A stretch of DNA of 64,000 nucleotides from positions 186,001 to 250,000 of the forward strand of contig NZ_JBFAZX010000001.1 of assembly GCF_040689395.1 (NCBI RefSeq), in the 5' to 3' direction. Under the pieces are notes generated by a model. That model did no database searches and was not told the DNA's origin. It saw only the letters and a list, made by a program, of their open reading frames with translations. Positions within the stretch are counted from its first letter, which is position 1, and the number at the start of each line of letters is the position of its first letter. Positions 42,876-51,515 of the stretch are shown here, piece by piece. The DNA comes from Dactylosporangium sp040689395 (GTDB lineage: Bacteria; Actinomycetota; Actinomycetes; Mycobacteriales; Micromonosporaceae). Both the position numbers and the translations under genes were made by a program.

Positions 42876-43759
42876 TGCTTCTCCTTGGCGACGTGTGTGC
42901 TTTCCTGCCGGTCGCGTCGGGGGACGATCAGCGGCAGTCCGGTTCGGGGATGAGGAACGGCCTCGACGTCGTGCCGGTAGACCTCGCTCAGCAGCGGCGC
43001 GGTGAGGACCGCGTCCGGGGGGCCGGCCGCTCGTACCCGCCCGTCGGCGAGCAGGGTCACCCTGTCCGCGTACGCCCCGGCCAGGGCCAGGTCGTGCAGC
43101 ACGACGACCACGGCGTCGCCGGCCCGCGCCCGGTCCCGCGCGATTCGCATGACCAGTTCCTGGTGGCGCAGGTCGAGGGCGGCGGTCGGCTCGTCGAGCA
43201 GCAGCGTGGTGGCCTGCTGCGCCAGGACCCGAGCCAGCGCGGCGCGGGCCTGCTCCCCACCCGAGAGCGCCGGGTACGGTCTGGCGGCGAACTGGACGAT
43301 GTCGCAGCGCTGAAGCGCGTCGGCAACGATGCTGTCGTCGTGTTCCTGTTCGGGCCGCCCGGCCCACGGAGCCCGCCCCATCCGCACCACCTCGTCCACG
43401 GTGAACGGGAAGCTCAGGGTGTTGCGCTGGGTGAGCACGGCCCGCCGCATCGCCAGCTCCACGGGGGTCCACGCCGCCTGGGGCAGCCCGTCGACCTCGA
43501 TGGCGCCGGCCGCGGCCGGGAGATCACCGCTGATCGCGGCGAGCAGGGTCGATTTGCCGGCTCCGTTCGGCCCGACCAGGGCGTGCACCTCGCCGGCCCG
43601 GACCCGCAGGTCGATCTGGTCGAGCACGGCCCGGCCGGCACGCTCGACCCGCAGCCCCGCGACCTCGATTCGGGTGTGCCCCGCCGGCACCGGGACCGGC
43701 ATCCGTGGGGCGGAGAACCGGCGCAGCATGCGCGGGCGGGTGCTCGCGAGCGGGCTCAC
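42872..43759 (-). CDS. hmuV: Heme ABC transporter ATP-binding protein
   Basis: The 295-residue ATPase has Walker A VGPNGAGKST, signature LSGGEQARAAL, Walker B LLLDEPTAALDL and switch His in VLHDLAL. It is of the FepC/HmuV class used with FecCD permeases. The GTG start at 43759 overlaps the permease stop (GTGA). An N-terminal extension of about 30 residues precedes the ATPase fold. Confidence 0.93.
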   Translation of the reverse strand: MSPLASTRPRMLRRFSAPRMPVPVPAGHTRIEVAGLRVERAGRAVLDQIDLRVRAGEVHALVGPNGAGKSTLLAAISGDLPAAAGAIEVDGLPQAAWTPVELAMRRAVLTQRNTLSFPFTVDEVVRMGRAPWAGRPEQEHDDSIVADALQRCDIVQFAARPYPALSGGEQARAALARVLAQQATTLLLDEPTAALDLRHQELVMRIARDRARAGDAVVVVLHDLALAGAYADRVTLLADGRVRAAGPPDAVLTAPLLSEVYRHDVEAVPHPRTGLPLIVPRRDRQESTHVAKEKQ

Positions 43760-44841
43760 CCCCAGCCTCCGGCCCGGTTCCGGGTCCGCCGCAGCAGCCA
43801 GAAGAACGCCGGCCCGCCGATGACCGCGGTGAGCACGCCGAGTGGCAGCTCCTGGTGCTCGACGAGGGTACGCGCGGCGAGATCGGCGGCGATCACCACG
43901 ACGGCCCCGCCGAGCGCGCTGGCCGGCAGCAGCACCCGGTGTCCTGGCCCGGCGATCATCCGCACCAGGTGCGGTATCACGAGTCCGACGAAACTGATGA
44001 TGCCGGTGAAGGCGACCGCGGCGGCGCCGAGCAGCGCGGTGACCACGATCATGCGGATCCGCAGGCGTTCCACGTGTACACCGAGATGGCGGGCGGCGGG
44101 TTCGCCGAGGGTGAGCAGATCGAGCCGGCGGGCGTCGGCGTGGGCGACGGCGAGGCCGACCAGCAGACACGGCGCGGCCAGGGTGACCGCCGACCAGTTC
44201 GCCTGGGCCAGGCTGCCGAGGTTCCAGAAGGCGATGGCCTGCACGCCCGCCACGTCGGTGGCGAACATGAGCAGCCCGATCACCGCTCCGGCCACCGCGT
44301 TGACGGCGACGCCGGTCAGCACCAGGGTCACCACCTCGGTCCGGCCGCCGGAGCGGGCGAGCAGGTAGACCAGGTACGTGGTGGCAAGTCCGCCGGCGAA
44401 GGCGGCGACGGGCACGGTCCACCCGCCGAGGACGGTGACGCCGGTGACGATGGCGAGGGCCGCGCCGACCGCCGCCCCGGCGGAAACCCCGATGACGCCG
44501 GGCTCGGCGAGCGGGTTGCCGAAGACGCCCTGCATGACGGCGCCGGCGCAGCCGAGTGCGGCACCGACCACGGCCGCCAGCAGCACCCGGGGGAAGCGGA
44601 CGATCCAGAGGGCGTTCTCGCCCTGCGGGGCCGCCGGCAGCGGACCGATCTCCAGGCCGAGACGGTGGAGTACGGATCCGATCACCTCGGCGGGGGAGAT
44701 CTGCACCTGGCCGCGTCCCGCGGCCAGCAGAACGACCAGCACCAGGGTGACCCCGAGTCCGGCCAGCAGCGCCGGCCCCCGGCCGCCATTGCGCCGGACG
44801 GCGGCTGGGGCGCGTTCGGGTCGGGTCCGCACCGAGGTCAC
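43756..44841 (-). CDS. hmuU: Heme ABC transporter permease (FecCD family)
   Basis: The 361-residue permease has about ten helices and FecCD hallmarks: GAALGCAGAVMQGVFGNPLA near the N-terminus, PGVIGVSAGAAVG, and GIISFVGLVIPHLVRMIAGP with the ATPase-docking loop. The GTG at 44841 overlaps the HmuT stop by 4 nt. With HmuT and HmuV it imports heme across the cytoplasmic membrane. Confidence 0.93.
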   Translation of the reverse strand: MTSVRTRPERAPAAVRRNGGRGPALLAGLGVTLVLVVLLAAGRGQVQISPAEVIGSVLHRLGLEIGPLPAAPQGENALWIVRFPRVLLAAVVGAALGCAGAVMQGVFGNPLAEPGVIGVSAGAAVGAALAIVTGVTVLGGWTVPVAAFAGGLATTYLVYLLARSGGRTEVVTLVLTGVAVNAVAGAVIGLLMFATDVAGVQAIAFWNLGSLAQANWSAVTLAAPCLLVGLAVAHADARRLDLLTLGEPAARHLGVHVERLRIRMIVVTALLGAAAVAFTGIISFVGLVIPHLVRMIAGPGHRVLLPASALGGAVVVIAADLAARTLVEHQELPLGVLTAVIGGPAFFWLLRRTRNRAGGWG

Positions 44842-45881
44842 GACGGGTCCGCGCAGGAGTAGACCGCGCGAGCCAGGGCCTGGACGGCCCGGCCGGACCG
44901 GGCGCCGAAGCTGAGCAGGGCGCCGTCGTCCATGTCGACGATGCGCCGGGCCATTCCGGCCGGGGTCTGCGCGACCCCGGGAAGCTTCACCAGCCCGTCG
45001 ACCCCGCCGACGGAGGCGAGTCCTTCGCTCATCACCAGGATCACGTCCGGTGCCGCGTTGATGAGTCCCTCACTGGTCATCGGGCGGAACTTGGCCAGGC
45101 CGGCCGCGCTTCCGGCGTCCACCCCGCCGATCGCCTCGATCATCGCGTCCGATCCGGCGCCCCGGCCGCCGATGAGGTAGACCCCGGCGGTACCGCGCAG
45201 ATAGAGGAATGCGATCCGCGGTGCTTGGCCCTCCGGCGCGCCGCGCCGGGCCGCGGCGATCTCGCCTTCGACCCGGGCCACGAGCTGCGCTCCGGCGGCC
45301 GGAACACCGAGCGCCGCGGCTATCGCGCGGATGTGCCCCGGTACGGCGTCGAGGGTCTGCTCGGCCTTGACCAGCACCACCGGGATGCCGGCCGCGCGGA
45401 GTTGGCGCAGCGCCTCAGGTGGTCCGATGCTGTCGTCGGCAAGGACCACGCTCGGGTTCAGGTTCAGGACCGCCTCGGCGGACAGGTCGTGTCCGGCCGG
45501 AGTGACCACGGGCAGGTGCGCGGCGGCGCGGAAGGTGGTCGAGGTGTCCCGGCCGATGACGTTGGCGCCGAGGCCGAGGCTGAAGACGATCTCGGCGATC
45601 GAGCCGTAGAGGTTGACCGGGAGGATGCGGCTGATGTCGGTGACCGTCACCGTCCGGCCGTCACTGGAGGGCACGGTGGCCGGTAGGACGGGCGCCGGTG
45701 CCGGGCGCAGCGGGTCGACGTCGGTGCTGTCCAGGGTGGCGGTGACCGGCCCGCAGTCGGCGGTGGACGTTGGCGCCGTACCGGGGCCCGCTGCGGAGCA
45801 GCCGGTGCCCGGTACGGTGATGAGCAGGAGCAGCGCGAGCAGCGGCTGCCGGAGCCGACGGGGGCGGCGCAGGCGGGTCAT
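44838..45881 (-). CDS. hmuT: Heme-binding substrate lipoprotein of ABC transporter
   Basis: The 347-residue protein has a lipoprotein signal (VPGTGC lipobox) and the class III binding-protein fold. Family motifs are NVIGRDTSTTFRAAAHLPVV, LNLNPSVVLADDSIGPPEAL, and PDVILVMSEGLASVGG. An N-terminal insert (TADCGPVTATLDSTD) is Ser/Thr/Pro-rich. The ATG at 45881 overlaps the preceding stop by 4 nt. It receives heme from wall proteins and delivers it to HmuU. Confidence 0.9.
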   Translation of the reverse strand: MTRLRRPRRLRQPLLALLLLITVPGTGCSAAGPGTAPTSTADCGPVTATLDSTDVDPLRPAPAPVLPATVPSSDGRTVTVTDISRILPVNLYGSIAEIVFSLGLGANVIGRDTSTTFRAAAHLPVVTPAGHDLSAEAVLNLNPSVVLADDSIGPPEALRQLRAAGIPVVLVKAEQTLDAVPGHIRAIAAALGVPAAGAQLVARVEGEIAAARRGAPEGQAPRIAFLYLRGTAGVYLIGGRGAGSDAMIEAIGGVDAGSAAGLAKFRPMTSEGLINAAPDVILVMSEGLASVGGVDGLVKLPGVAQTPAGMARRIVDMDDGALLSFGARSGRAVQALARAVYSCADPS

Positions 45882-46702
45882 CGGACGGCACCGCGGCGAC
45901 GCCGCCACCAGCCCAGGCCGAGCAGGGCGACCGTAGCCAGCCCGACGGCGGCCAGCCCGATCGTCCAGCCGCGTCCGGCGCCGGAGGCGTCGCTGACCCG
46001 GGTGACGTGGAGTTCGGTGGCACCGGCACGGGCGGGCGTGCCGCCGGTATCCGCGGCCGCGGTCAGCGGCCCGCCCGAGGTGGGTGCCGCTGCGGCCGGC
46101 GTCAGCGGCGTCGGGGTGCTCTGGCCCGCGGCGGTCGCCGGCGGTGTGGTCGCGTGAGTGGTGGCGGTCGTCGGCGCCGGGCCGGCCTTCGTCGGCGTGC
46201 CGCCGGCGGTGAAGGTCACCGGGACGCGGACGTCCTGGGAACGGTCGGCGGTGCGGGTGTGGTCGGCCCGTGTGATGACCGCGCACCGGCGGACGGTGCA
46301 GTCGACGTCGCCGATGGTGGCGGTCACCTTCAGCGTCGCCGTGAACGATCCACCGGCGCCGTACGGCACGGCCAGGCCCTCGGCGTAGGAGGGCGGGTTC
46401 GAGGAGATCCAGTGCGAGGCGCCGAGGGAGCCGCTCGTGTCGGCGCCGCCGCCGCACGGGGTCGGGATCGCGCCGGCTCCGTTGTCCACGCAGTACGCGA
46501 CATAGATGCCCTTGGCGACGTCGTACCCCCGGCCGGAGATGGACACGGTCGCTCCTGCCCTGCTCAGGCCGGTGCTCGGGGAGACGGTCAGGGTCTGACC
46601 ACCGCTGCCGCGACCGGTGTCGGCGTACGCCGGGCCGGGCGAAGCGGTCACGGCCGCGGCGATCAGGGCCGTGGCCAGGATGGCGCAGTGCCGCGCTCGC
46701 AT
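45878..46702 (-). CDS. Secreted, membrane-anchored Ig-like protein of the heme operon
   Basis: The 274-residue product has a signal peptide, then a neocarzinostatin/Ig-like beta domain (LTVSPSTGLSRAGATVSISG, GIYVAYCVDNGAG, VDCTVRRCAVITRADHTRTA, DRSQDVRVPVTF) with four Cys. A Thr/Pro/Ala-rich linker and a C-terminal helix ending WWRRRRGAVR follow. The Ig-like module recurs in the divergent HtaA protein (QVDCIQVQCYVITFAARGSA, DRSQDTFTPITF). GAGGAG precedes the ATG at 46702. It is first in the operon, behind a perfect iron box; it may pass heme from the wall protein to HmuT. Confidence 0.8.
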   Translation of the reverse strand: MRARHCAILATALIAAAVTASPGPAYADTGRGSGGQTLTVSPSTGLSRAGATVSISGRGYDVAKGIYVAYCVDNGAGAIPTPCGGGADTSGSLGASHWISSNPPSYAEGLAVPYGAGGSFTATLKVTATIGDVDCTVRRCAVITRADHTRTADRSQDVRVPVTFTAGGTPTKAGPAPTTATTHATTPPATAAGQSTPTPLTPAAAAPTSGGPLTAAADTGGTPARAGATELHVTRVSDASGAGRGWTIGLAAVGLATVALLGLGWWRRRRGAVR

Positions 46703-46751
46703 CGGGCTCCTCACGACATGAGCGGTCGGTGAACCCGACCGGAGCAGAAAC

Positions 46752-46770
46752 TTAGGTTCGGCTAACCTAA
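46752..46770. promoter_or_regulatory. IdeR/DmdR iron box for the heme-uptake operon
   Basis: TTAGGTTCGGCTAACCTAA matches the consensus at 18 of 19 positions and extends as CTTAGGTT...AACCTAAG. It begins 50 bases upstream of the first gene of the minus-strand operon, so iron-loaded repressor should block it. Confidence 0.92.
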
Positions 46771-46843
46771 GCTGCAAAACAGCAGCTCGCAAGGGGGCTC
46801 TTCGGTTCAAGATCTTCGGACGTCCCGAGGATGATCTTTGAGA

Positions 46844-46862
46844 TTAGGTTTGCCTAACCTAA
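46844..46862. promoter_or_regulatory. IdeR/DmdR iron box for the HtaA operon
   Basis: TTAGGTTTGCCTAACCTAA is near-consensus and lies 34 bases upstream of the HtaA-domain start codon. Together with the box at 46752 it gives each divergent arm its own operator. Confidence 0.92.
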
Positions 46863-46895
46863 TTAATCTCCTCGCATCGTTCGAAAGGAAGCAGC

Positions 46896-48392
46896 ATGGT
46901 CATGTTCAAAGCCGGCGCCGTCCGGTATCGGTCGATGCGCTGGGCGGCGGCACTCGCCCTCGGCGCGTCGGCCGCGCTCGTGGGCGCCGGCCCCGCCGCC
47001 GCGGCCGACATCACCGGCGGCAGCCTCACCTGGGGGTTCAAGTCGAGCTTCCGCAGCTACGTCAAGACCGGCAACGGAAACCCGCCGATCGCGGTCAGCA
47101 ACGGCGCCACCGTCAACACCGACGGGACCTTCACCTTCCCGTCCACAGGAGGCACGCGCGACGCCGGCAGCGGCACGACCAATGCCACCTACGGGGGCAA
47201 GGTGGTCTTCTCCTACCCCGCGCACTTCTTCACCATCACCCTGGCCAACCCGACGGTCGCCATCTCCAGCGGCACCGCCGCGCTCAAGGCGGACGTCGAC
47301 CTGGTGACCACGGAGTCGGAGCCGGTGTCGGTGAAGCAGGCCACCATCGCCACCCTCACCGTCTCCGGCAGCAACCCCGCCACCAGCGGGAACACGGTGA
47401 CCGGCAGCAACATCGCAGCGGTGCTCACCAGCCAGGGGGCCTCGGCGTTCAACGGCTTCTACAACGCGGGCGACACGCTCGACCCGGTCTCGTTCACCTT
47501 CTCCACCGGTAGCACCGCACCGGCCGGGCCCACCGTGACCGTCACCCCCTCCCAGGGGTTGGACCCGGCTGGCGCGACGATCACCGTGCGGGGCTCCGGC
47601 TTCGACCCGGACGCCAACAACGCGGCGGGCTTCTATGTCTCGTTCGGCCCGAAGGTCGACGAGCACTGGGCCAACTCCAGCGTGCTGCAGGTCACCAAGT
47701 GGGTGAACAAGACCAACGAGCCGACGGACGCCCGGGACCGCCTGGCCACCGACGGCAGCTTCAACACCACGCTGCCGATCAGCGCGGTCTACACCGACCG
47801 CAAGGGTAACCAGGTCGACTGCATCCAGGTGCAGTGCTACGTGATCACCTTTGCCGCCCGCGGCTCCGCCGACCGTAGCCAGGACACCTTCACCCCGATC
47901 ACCTTCACCCGCCCCGGTGGCGCCGGGGGCACTGCCCAGCAGCGGATCACCAGCACCGTGACCGGCGGACCGCTCACTCTGAGCGTCGCCGGCTCCACCG
48001 TTGAGCTGCCGGCCGTCGGCAAGGGCGAGTACGCCAAGGCGCCGTTGAACACGACCACGGTGGCCGACCTGCGGGGCATCGGCACCGGGTGGAGCCTGGT
48101 CGGGCAGGTCTCCGACTTCAACTCGGCCGGCGGCGTCATCGCCGCGAACAGTCTCGGCTGGGCTCCGACGGCGACGGCGGTCGTCGACCCGATCGCCGGC
48201 TCCTCCGGGGTGGTCACCCCGGGTGCGGTCGCCGCTCCCGGAGCCGGTCTCGGCGAGGCCCGCGCGCTGTGCACGGCGGCGGCCGGGGCCAGCAACGGCA
48301 TCTTCACCTGCGGCGCCGAGCTCAACCTCGGTGTGCCGGCGTCCGCCGCGGCGGGCGACTACGTCGCGACCCTCACCCTGACCCTCTCCTGA
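46896..48392 (+). CDS. HtaA-domain heme-binding wall protein with WxL-like C-terminal domain
   Basis: The 498-residue product has a signal peptide (ALALGASAALVGAGPAAAA), then an HtaA domain at about 37-200 (ITGGSLTWGFKSSFRSYV, NATYGGKVVFSYPAHFFTIT, LANPTVAIS). HtaA domains bind heme through a Tyr/His pair in corynebacterial heme uptake. An Ig/neocarzinostatin-like domain spans about 210-345. A C-terminal domain (about 350-498) has TTTVADLRGIGTGWSLVGQV, NSLGW and ASAAAGDYVATLTLTLS, the pattern of WxL domains that attach non-covalently to peptidoglycan. AAGGAAG precedes the ATG. It has no LPxTG or C-terminal helix. It probably captures heme at the wall. Confidence 0.85.
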   Translation: MVMFKAGAVRYRSMRWAAALALGASAALVGAGPAAAADITGGSLTWGFKSSFRSYVKTGNGNPPIAVSNGATVNTDGTFTFPSTGGTRDAGSGTTNATYGGKVVFSYPAHFFTITLANPTVAISSGTAALKADVDLVTTESEPVSVKQATIATLTVSGSNPATSGNTVTGSNIAAVLTSQGASAFNGFYNAGDTLDPVSFTFSTGSTAPAGPTVTVTPSQGLDPAGATITVRGSGFDPDANNAAGFYVSFGPKVDEHWANSSVLQVTKWVNKTNEPTDARDRLATDGSFNTTLPISAVYTDRKGNQVDCIQVQCYVITFAARGSADRSQDTFTPITFTRPGGAGGTAQQRITSTVTGGPLTLSVAGSTVELPAVGKGEYAKAPLNTTTVADLRGIGTGWSLVGQVSDFNSAGGVIAANSLGWAPTATAVVDPIAGSSGVVTPGAVAAPGAGLGEARALCTAAAGASNGIFTCGAELNLGVPASAAAGDYVATLTLTLS

Positions 48393-48407
48393 CCGGATAA
48401 CTGGCCG

Positions 48408-48445
48408 CACCGGTGGGGCGGAGGTGACGCTCCGCCCCACCGGTG
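48408..48445 (+). terminator. Strong hairpin between htaA-type gene and its WxL partner
   Basis: CACCGGTGGGGCGGAG / CTCCGCCCCACCGGTG is a perfect 16-bp stem with a 6-nt loop, 16 bases after the HtaA stop and 57 bases before the DUF916 start. There is no T tract after it. It may terminate, partly terminate or protect the upstream message. Confidence 0.75.
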
Positions 48446-48502
48446 AGCCGGTGTGGCGCTGTGCCCACCGGCCGGCTCACCGAGACCGCCCCGGAGCACC
48501 GC

Positions 48503-49624
48503 ATGTCGCTCGTCACGCTCGCCCCCCAGCCCCGATCCCAGGCCGCCGCCCGGGCCGCCCGGGCCGGCGCCGCACTCGCCGCCGGGTTGCTCGCGGTGGT
48601 ACTCGGAGCACCGGCCACCGCCGAAGCCGCACCCACCCTCCAGGCCAACCACACCCTGGAGGCACCCAGCCCGTCGCCAACGACCGGCCCCGCGGGCGCC
48701 GTCCGGTGGGCGGTTCAACCTTCTGTGCCGCAGGGCACGACCGGACGCAACTACTTCATCTACGACCTGAACCCCGGCACCAGCATCACCGACCACGTCG
48801 CAGTGACCAACCTCAGTGACCAACCGCTCACCTTCGCGGTGTACGGCACCGACGCGTACACCACGACCGACGGCGCCTTCGCGCTGCTGCCGGCCGACCA
48901 GACGGCCACCGACATCGGCACCTGGATCACCGTCCAGCAGCGGAGTTGGACCGTTCAACCGGGCAAACGACAGGACATCCCCTTCCGCCTGACGGTGCCG
49001 CAGAACGCCACGCCGGGCGACCACGCCGGCGGGGTGATCGCCGCCATCGCCCAGGTCGGCGTCACCGCGGACGGGCAGCAGGTCCGGCTCGACCAGCGGG
49101 TCGCCGCCCGGGTCTATCTGCGCGTAAGCGGAGAGCTCCTTCCCGCGGTGACCGTCGAATCGGTACACGTCGGCTACGACACCCCGATCAACCCGCTCGG
49201 ACGCGGCGACATGACGGTCACCTACCGGCTACGCAACACCGGCAACGTGCGCATCGCAGGCACCGGCGGCGTGATCGTCGACGGGCCGTTCGGCTGGACG
49301 TTGGCCCGGACCGCCCCGGTCGACCTGCCCGAGCTGCTGCCTGGCGCCACCTTCACCGTCACCGAGCGGGTCGTCGGAGTACCACCCTCGCTGCGGTTGA
49401 CCGCAACGGTGGACCTCGCACCCACCACGGTCGACGCAGCGCTGCCGCCGGTTCAGCGCGCCGCGAGCGTCTGGGCGGTGCCGTGGCTGCTGCTCGCCCT
49501 GCTGGCGGCGGCCGTGGCCTGGCTCTACCTGCGCTGGCGCGGACGTCGTCGCCCGGCCTCGCCCACGGCCGCACCACCCGCAACGGAAGAGGCGGCACCA
49601 GTGGCAGCAGCCGGCGCCCGGTGA
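48503..49624 (+). CDS. DUF916-like WxL-partner protein (peptidoglycan-binding, membrane-anchored)
   Basis: The 373-residue product has an N-terminal signal helix (AGAALAAGLLAVVLGAPATA). The extracellular part holds the WxL-protein peptidoglycan-domain pattern: FIYDLNPGTSITDHVAVTNL, PGKRQDIPFRLTVPQNATPG, DHAGGVIAAI. A second beta domain (YRLRNTGNVRIAGTGGVIVD) and a C-terminal helix (WAVPWLLLALLAAAVAWLYL) followed by RWRGRRR complete it. In firmicutes such proteins are encoded with WxL proteins and form a surface complex with them. ATG at 48503 was chosen for signal-peptide form; a GTG at 48443 overlaps the hairpin. Confidence 0.82.
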   Translation: MSLVTLAPQPRSQAAARAARAGAALAAGLLAVVLGAPATAEAAPTLQANHTLEAPSPSPTTGPAGAVRWAVQPSVPQGTTGRNYFIYDLNPGTSITDHVAVTNLSDQPLTFAVYGTDAYTTTDGAFALLPADQTATDIGTWITVQQRSWTVQPGKRQDIPFRLTVPQNATPGDHAGGVIAAIAQVGVTADGQQVRLDQRVAARVYLRVSGELLPAVTVESVHVGYDTPINPLGRGDMTVTYRLRNTGNVRIAGTGGVIVDGPFGWTLARTAPVDLPELLPGATFTVTERVVGVPPSLRLTATVDLAPTTVDAALPPVQRAASVWAVPWLLLALLAAAVAWLYLRWRGRRRPASPTAAPPATEEAAPVAAAGAR

Positions 49625-50481
49625 ACCCGTTCCTGCCGGCCACGGTCGCGATGCTGGCGCTGGCCGCCCTGACTCCGGACCCGACGTCGTCGCCCACCAC
49701 GTCCGCCGCCGCGCAGGCATCGCCCGAGATCGTCGTACCGTCCGGCCCGCTCCCGCTCGGGCAGCAGATCATGGTCACCCTCCACCACTGGCCGGCCGGC
49801 CCGGTACAACTGGAGATCTGCGGTAACAACGCCCGCCGCGGCACCCTCGACTGCGCCAACGACCAGGCCATCAACGCCCAGGTCCCGGCGGCGGGCACGG
49901 CCGTGACGCCGATCCTGCTGGTGGCACCACCGGTCGCCTGCCCCTGCCTGCTGCAGGCCCGTCATCTCACCGGTGCCGAGCGGGCCATCGCCGCGCTGCC
50001 GCTGAACGGCGTAACCGCGGCACCGGCCCCAGCCCCGGCCGCCGCACCGGAACTGGTCATCGACGAGCTGCGCGTGGTCGAACGCATACCGCTGCGGGGC
50101 TGGTTCGGGCTCCCCGAGGAACTGACCGTGCGCCTCACGCTGCGCAACCCCGGCCCGGCCGACGTGGTCGACCCACCGTTCACGCTGCTGTTCGGCCCGG
50201 CCGGACAGGCAAACACCATCGTGGCGGCCCCGACGCTGGGCACCATCGACGCCGGACAGACCCGGGATTATCGGATCAGGGTTCCGATGGACCTCGCCGT
50301 CATCGGAAAGCACGAACTCCACGGCCGGATCGACCTGCCTGAGCGTCCCGTCGCTTTCGTGATCGAAACCACCCGGCAGCCCTGGGGCCTGCTCGTGCTG
50401 GCTGCCATTCTGGCCGCCATACTGATCGCCCTTCGGCCGCGCGCGATCCGCCCACTGCCAGAACCGTCCACTGAGGACTGA
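49621..50481 (+). CDS. Secreted neocarzinostatin/Ig-like protein with C-terminal membrane anchor
   Basis: The 286-residue product starts with GTG at 49621, overlapping the DUF916 stop (GTGA). After a hydrophobic N-terminus comes an Ig-like domain (GPLPLGQQIMVTLHHWPAGP, VQLEICGNNARRGTLDC, PVACPCLLQAR) with two likely disulfides. A Pro/Ala linker, a second beta domain (RVVERIPLRGWFGLPEELTV) and a membrane helix near the C-terminus (GLLVLAAILAAILIALRP) follow. It is the third gene of the HtaA-WxL operon and probably part of the same surface assembly. It ends five bases from the stop of the convergent ECF-operon gene. Confidence 0.75.
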   Translation: MNPFLPATVAMLALAALTPDPTSSPTTSAAAQASPEIVVPSGPLPLGQQIMVTLHHWPAGPVQLEICGNNARRGTLDCANDQAINAQVPAAGTAVTPILLVAPPVACPCLLQARHLTGAERAIAALPLNGVTAAPAPAPAAAPELVIDELRVVERIPLRGWFGLPEELTVRLTLRNPGPADVVDPPFTLLFGPAGQANTIVAAPTLGTIDAGQTRDYRIRVPMDLAVIGKHELHGRIDLPERPVAFVIETTRQPWGLLVLAAILAAILIALRPRAIRPLPEPSTED

Positions 50482-50486
50482 CCGGC

Positions 50487-51515
50487 TCAGGCCGTCACGC
50501 TCACGTCGACGCCGTCGGTGGCCAGGTTCGCGATCCCGACGGTACCGTCGGCGAAGATGGCCATCCACCGCAGTCGGACCTTGCCCGGCCGGTCCGGCGC
50601 GGCGATCGTCATCGCGAACGTCGTGCGCGAGTGGGCGGGCAGCCGCCTGGGGGTGCAGTTGAGCAGGTAGGTGCCGGCGGAGTCGCCAAGGCTCTGCCGG
50701 ACTTGCGGGCACGGCTCGAGCGACATCGCGCGGTTCTGCGGGTTGACGATCGTGACGGTGTACATCAGGGGTTGCCCGGCGGCGACGGTGGCGGGCGCCT
50801 GCATGGTGACCGCCAGAAATGCGTTCAGCAGCGGCGGCTGGACGTACCACTCACCGAGCTCGATCGGGCACGACAGGTTGATGCCCTCGAGCGGGTAGGC
50901 GCGGCCGGCGATGTCGACTTCGGCGTCGCGGTACCGGATGGCGGTGCGACAGGCCGGGCCGACGCTGAAGTCGAGGCGCGCGGGCTCGCCGGCATCGACG
51001 GTCGCCGGGTACTGGTGGACCGGGTCCGACGACCTGGGGAGCGCGCCGCTCGGGACGACCGTCCGTTGCCCGGTCGTGGTGTCGACGGCGGTCACCGTTG
51101 GGCGGCCGCTCAGGGTGCAGCGCCCCAAGAAATTGGGGCTGACGAGCAACGTGCCGTCGGCGGTCCACATGTCGCTGAGGTCGGTGCCCTTGCATGGCGG
51201 GGCGTCCGGGCGCGGGCTGCGGCGCTTGACCTCGTACCGCTCCTCGACCGGTTGGCCGATCCAGGGCACGACGCCGCCGGACGGTGCGGCCGTCTGGCCG
51301 GTGTCGCCGCGGGCGGTCAGCAGCGCCGTGCCGATGAGCGCCGGCAGCACCGCCACCGCGGCGGCCGACGCGATGATCGCGGCTCGCCGGCGGCGGCGCC
51401 TGCGGATGCCTGTGGTTACCCGGGCGACCGCGTCGTCCCATGCCGGCAGGGCGCGGCGCTCGTCGGTGAGCGTGTCGCGTAGCTGGGTTTCCAGGTCCAC
51501 TGCGGCCTCCCTCAT
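50487..51515 (-). CDS. Membrane protein encoded with the ECF sigma factor (putative anti-sigma or lipobox-free sensor)
   Basis: The 342-residue product has a cytosolic N-terminal segment (VDLETQLRDTLTDERRALPA) and one membrane helix at about 37-60 after RRRRRRR. The 280-residue extracytoplasmic part is beta-rich with several Cys (APPCKGTDL, RCTLSG, LSCPIEL, LEPCPQV, LLNCTP). No zinc anti-sigma motif is present. Its ATG overlaps the sigma-factor stop by 4 nt. Sequences of this type are commonly encoded after SigE-type ECF factors in actinomycetes, and control of the sigma factor is inference from position. Confidence 0.75.
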   Translation of the reverse strand: MREAAVDLETQLRDTLTDERRALPAWDDAVARVTTGIRRRRRRRAAIIASAAAVAVLPALIGTALLTARGDTGQTAAPSGGVVPWIGQPVEERYEVKRRSPRPDAPPCKGTDLSDMWTADGTLLVSPNFLGRCTLSGRPTVTAVDTTTGQRTVVPSGALPRSSDPVHQYPATVDAGEPARLDFSVGPACRTAIRYRDAEVDIAGRAYPLEGINLSCPIELGEWYVQPPLLNAFLAVTMQAPATVAAGQPLMYTVTIVNPQNRAMSLEPCPQVRQSLGDSAGTYLLNCTPRRLPAHSRTTFAMTIAAPDRPGKVRLRWMAIFADGTVGIANLATDGVDVSVTA

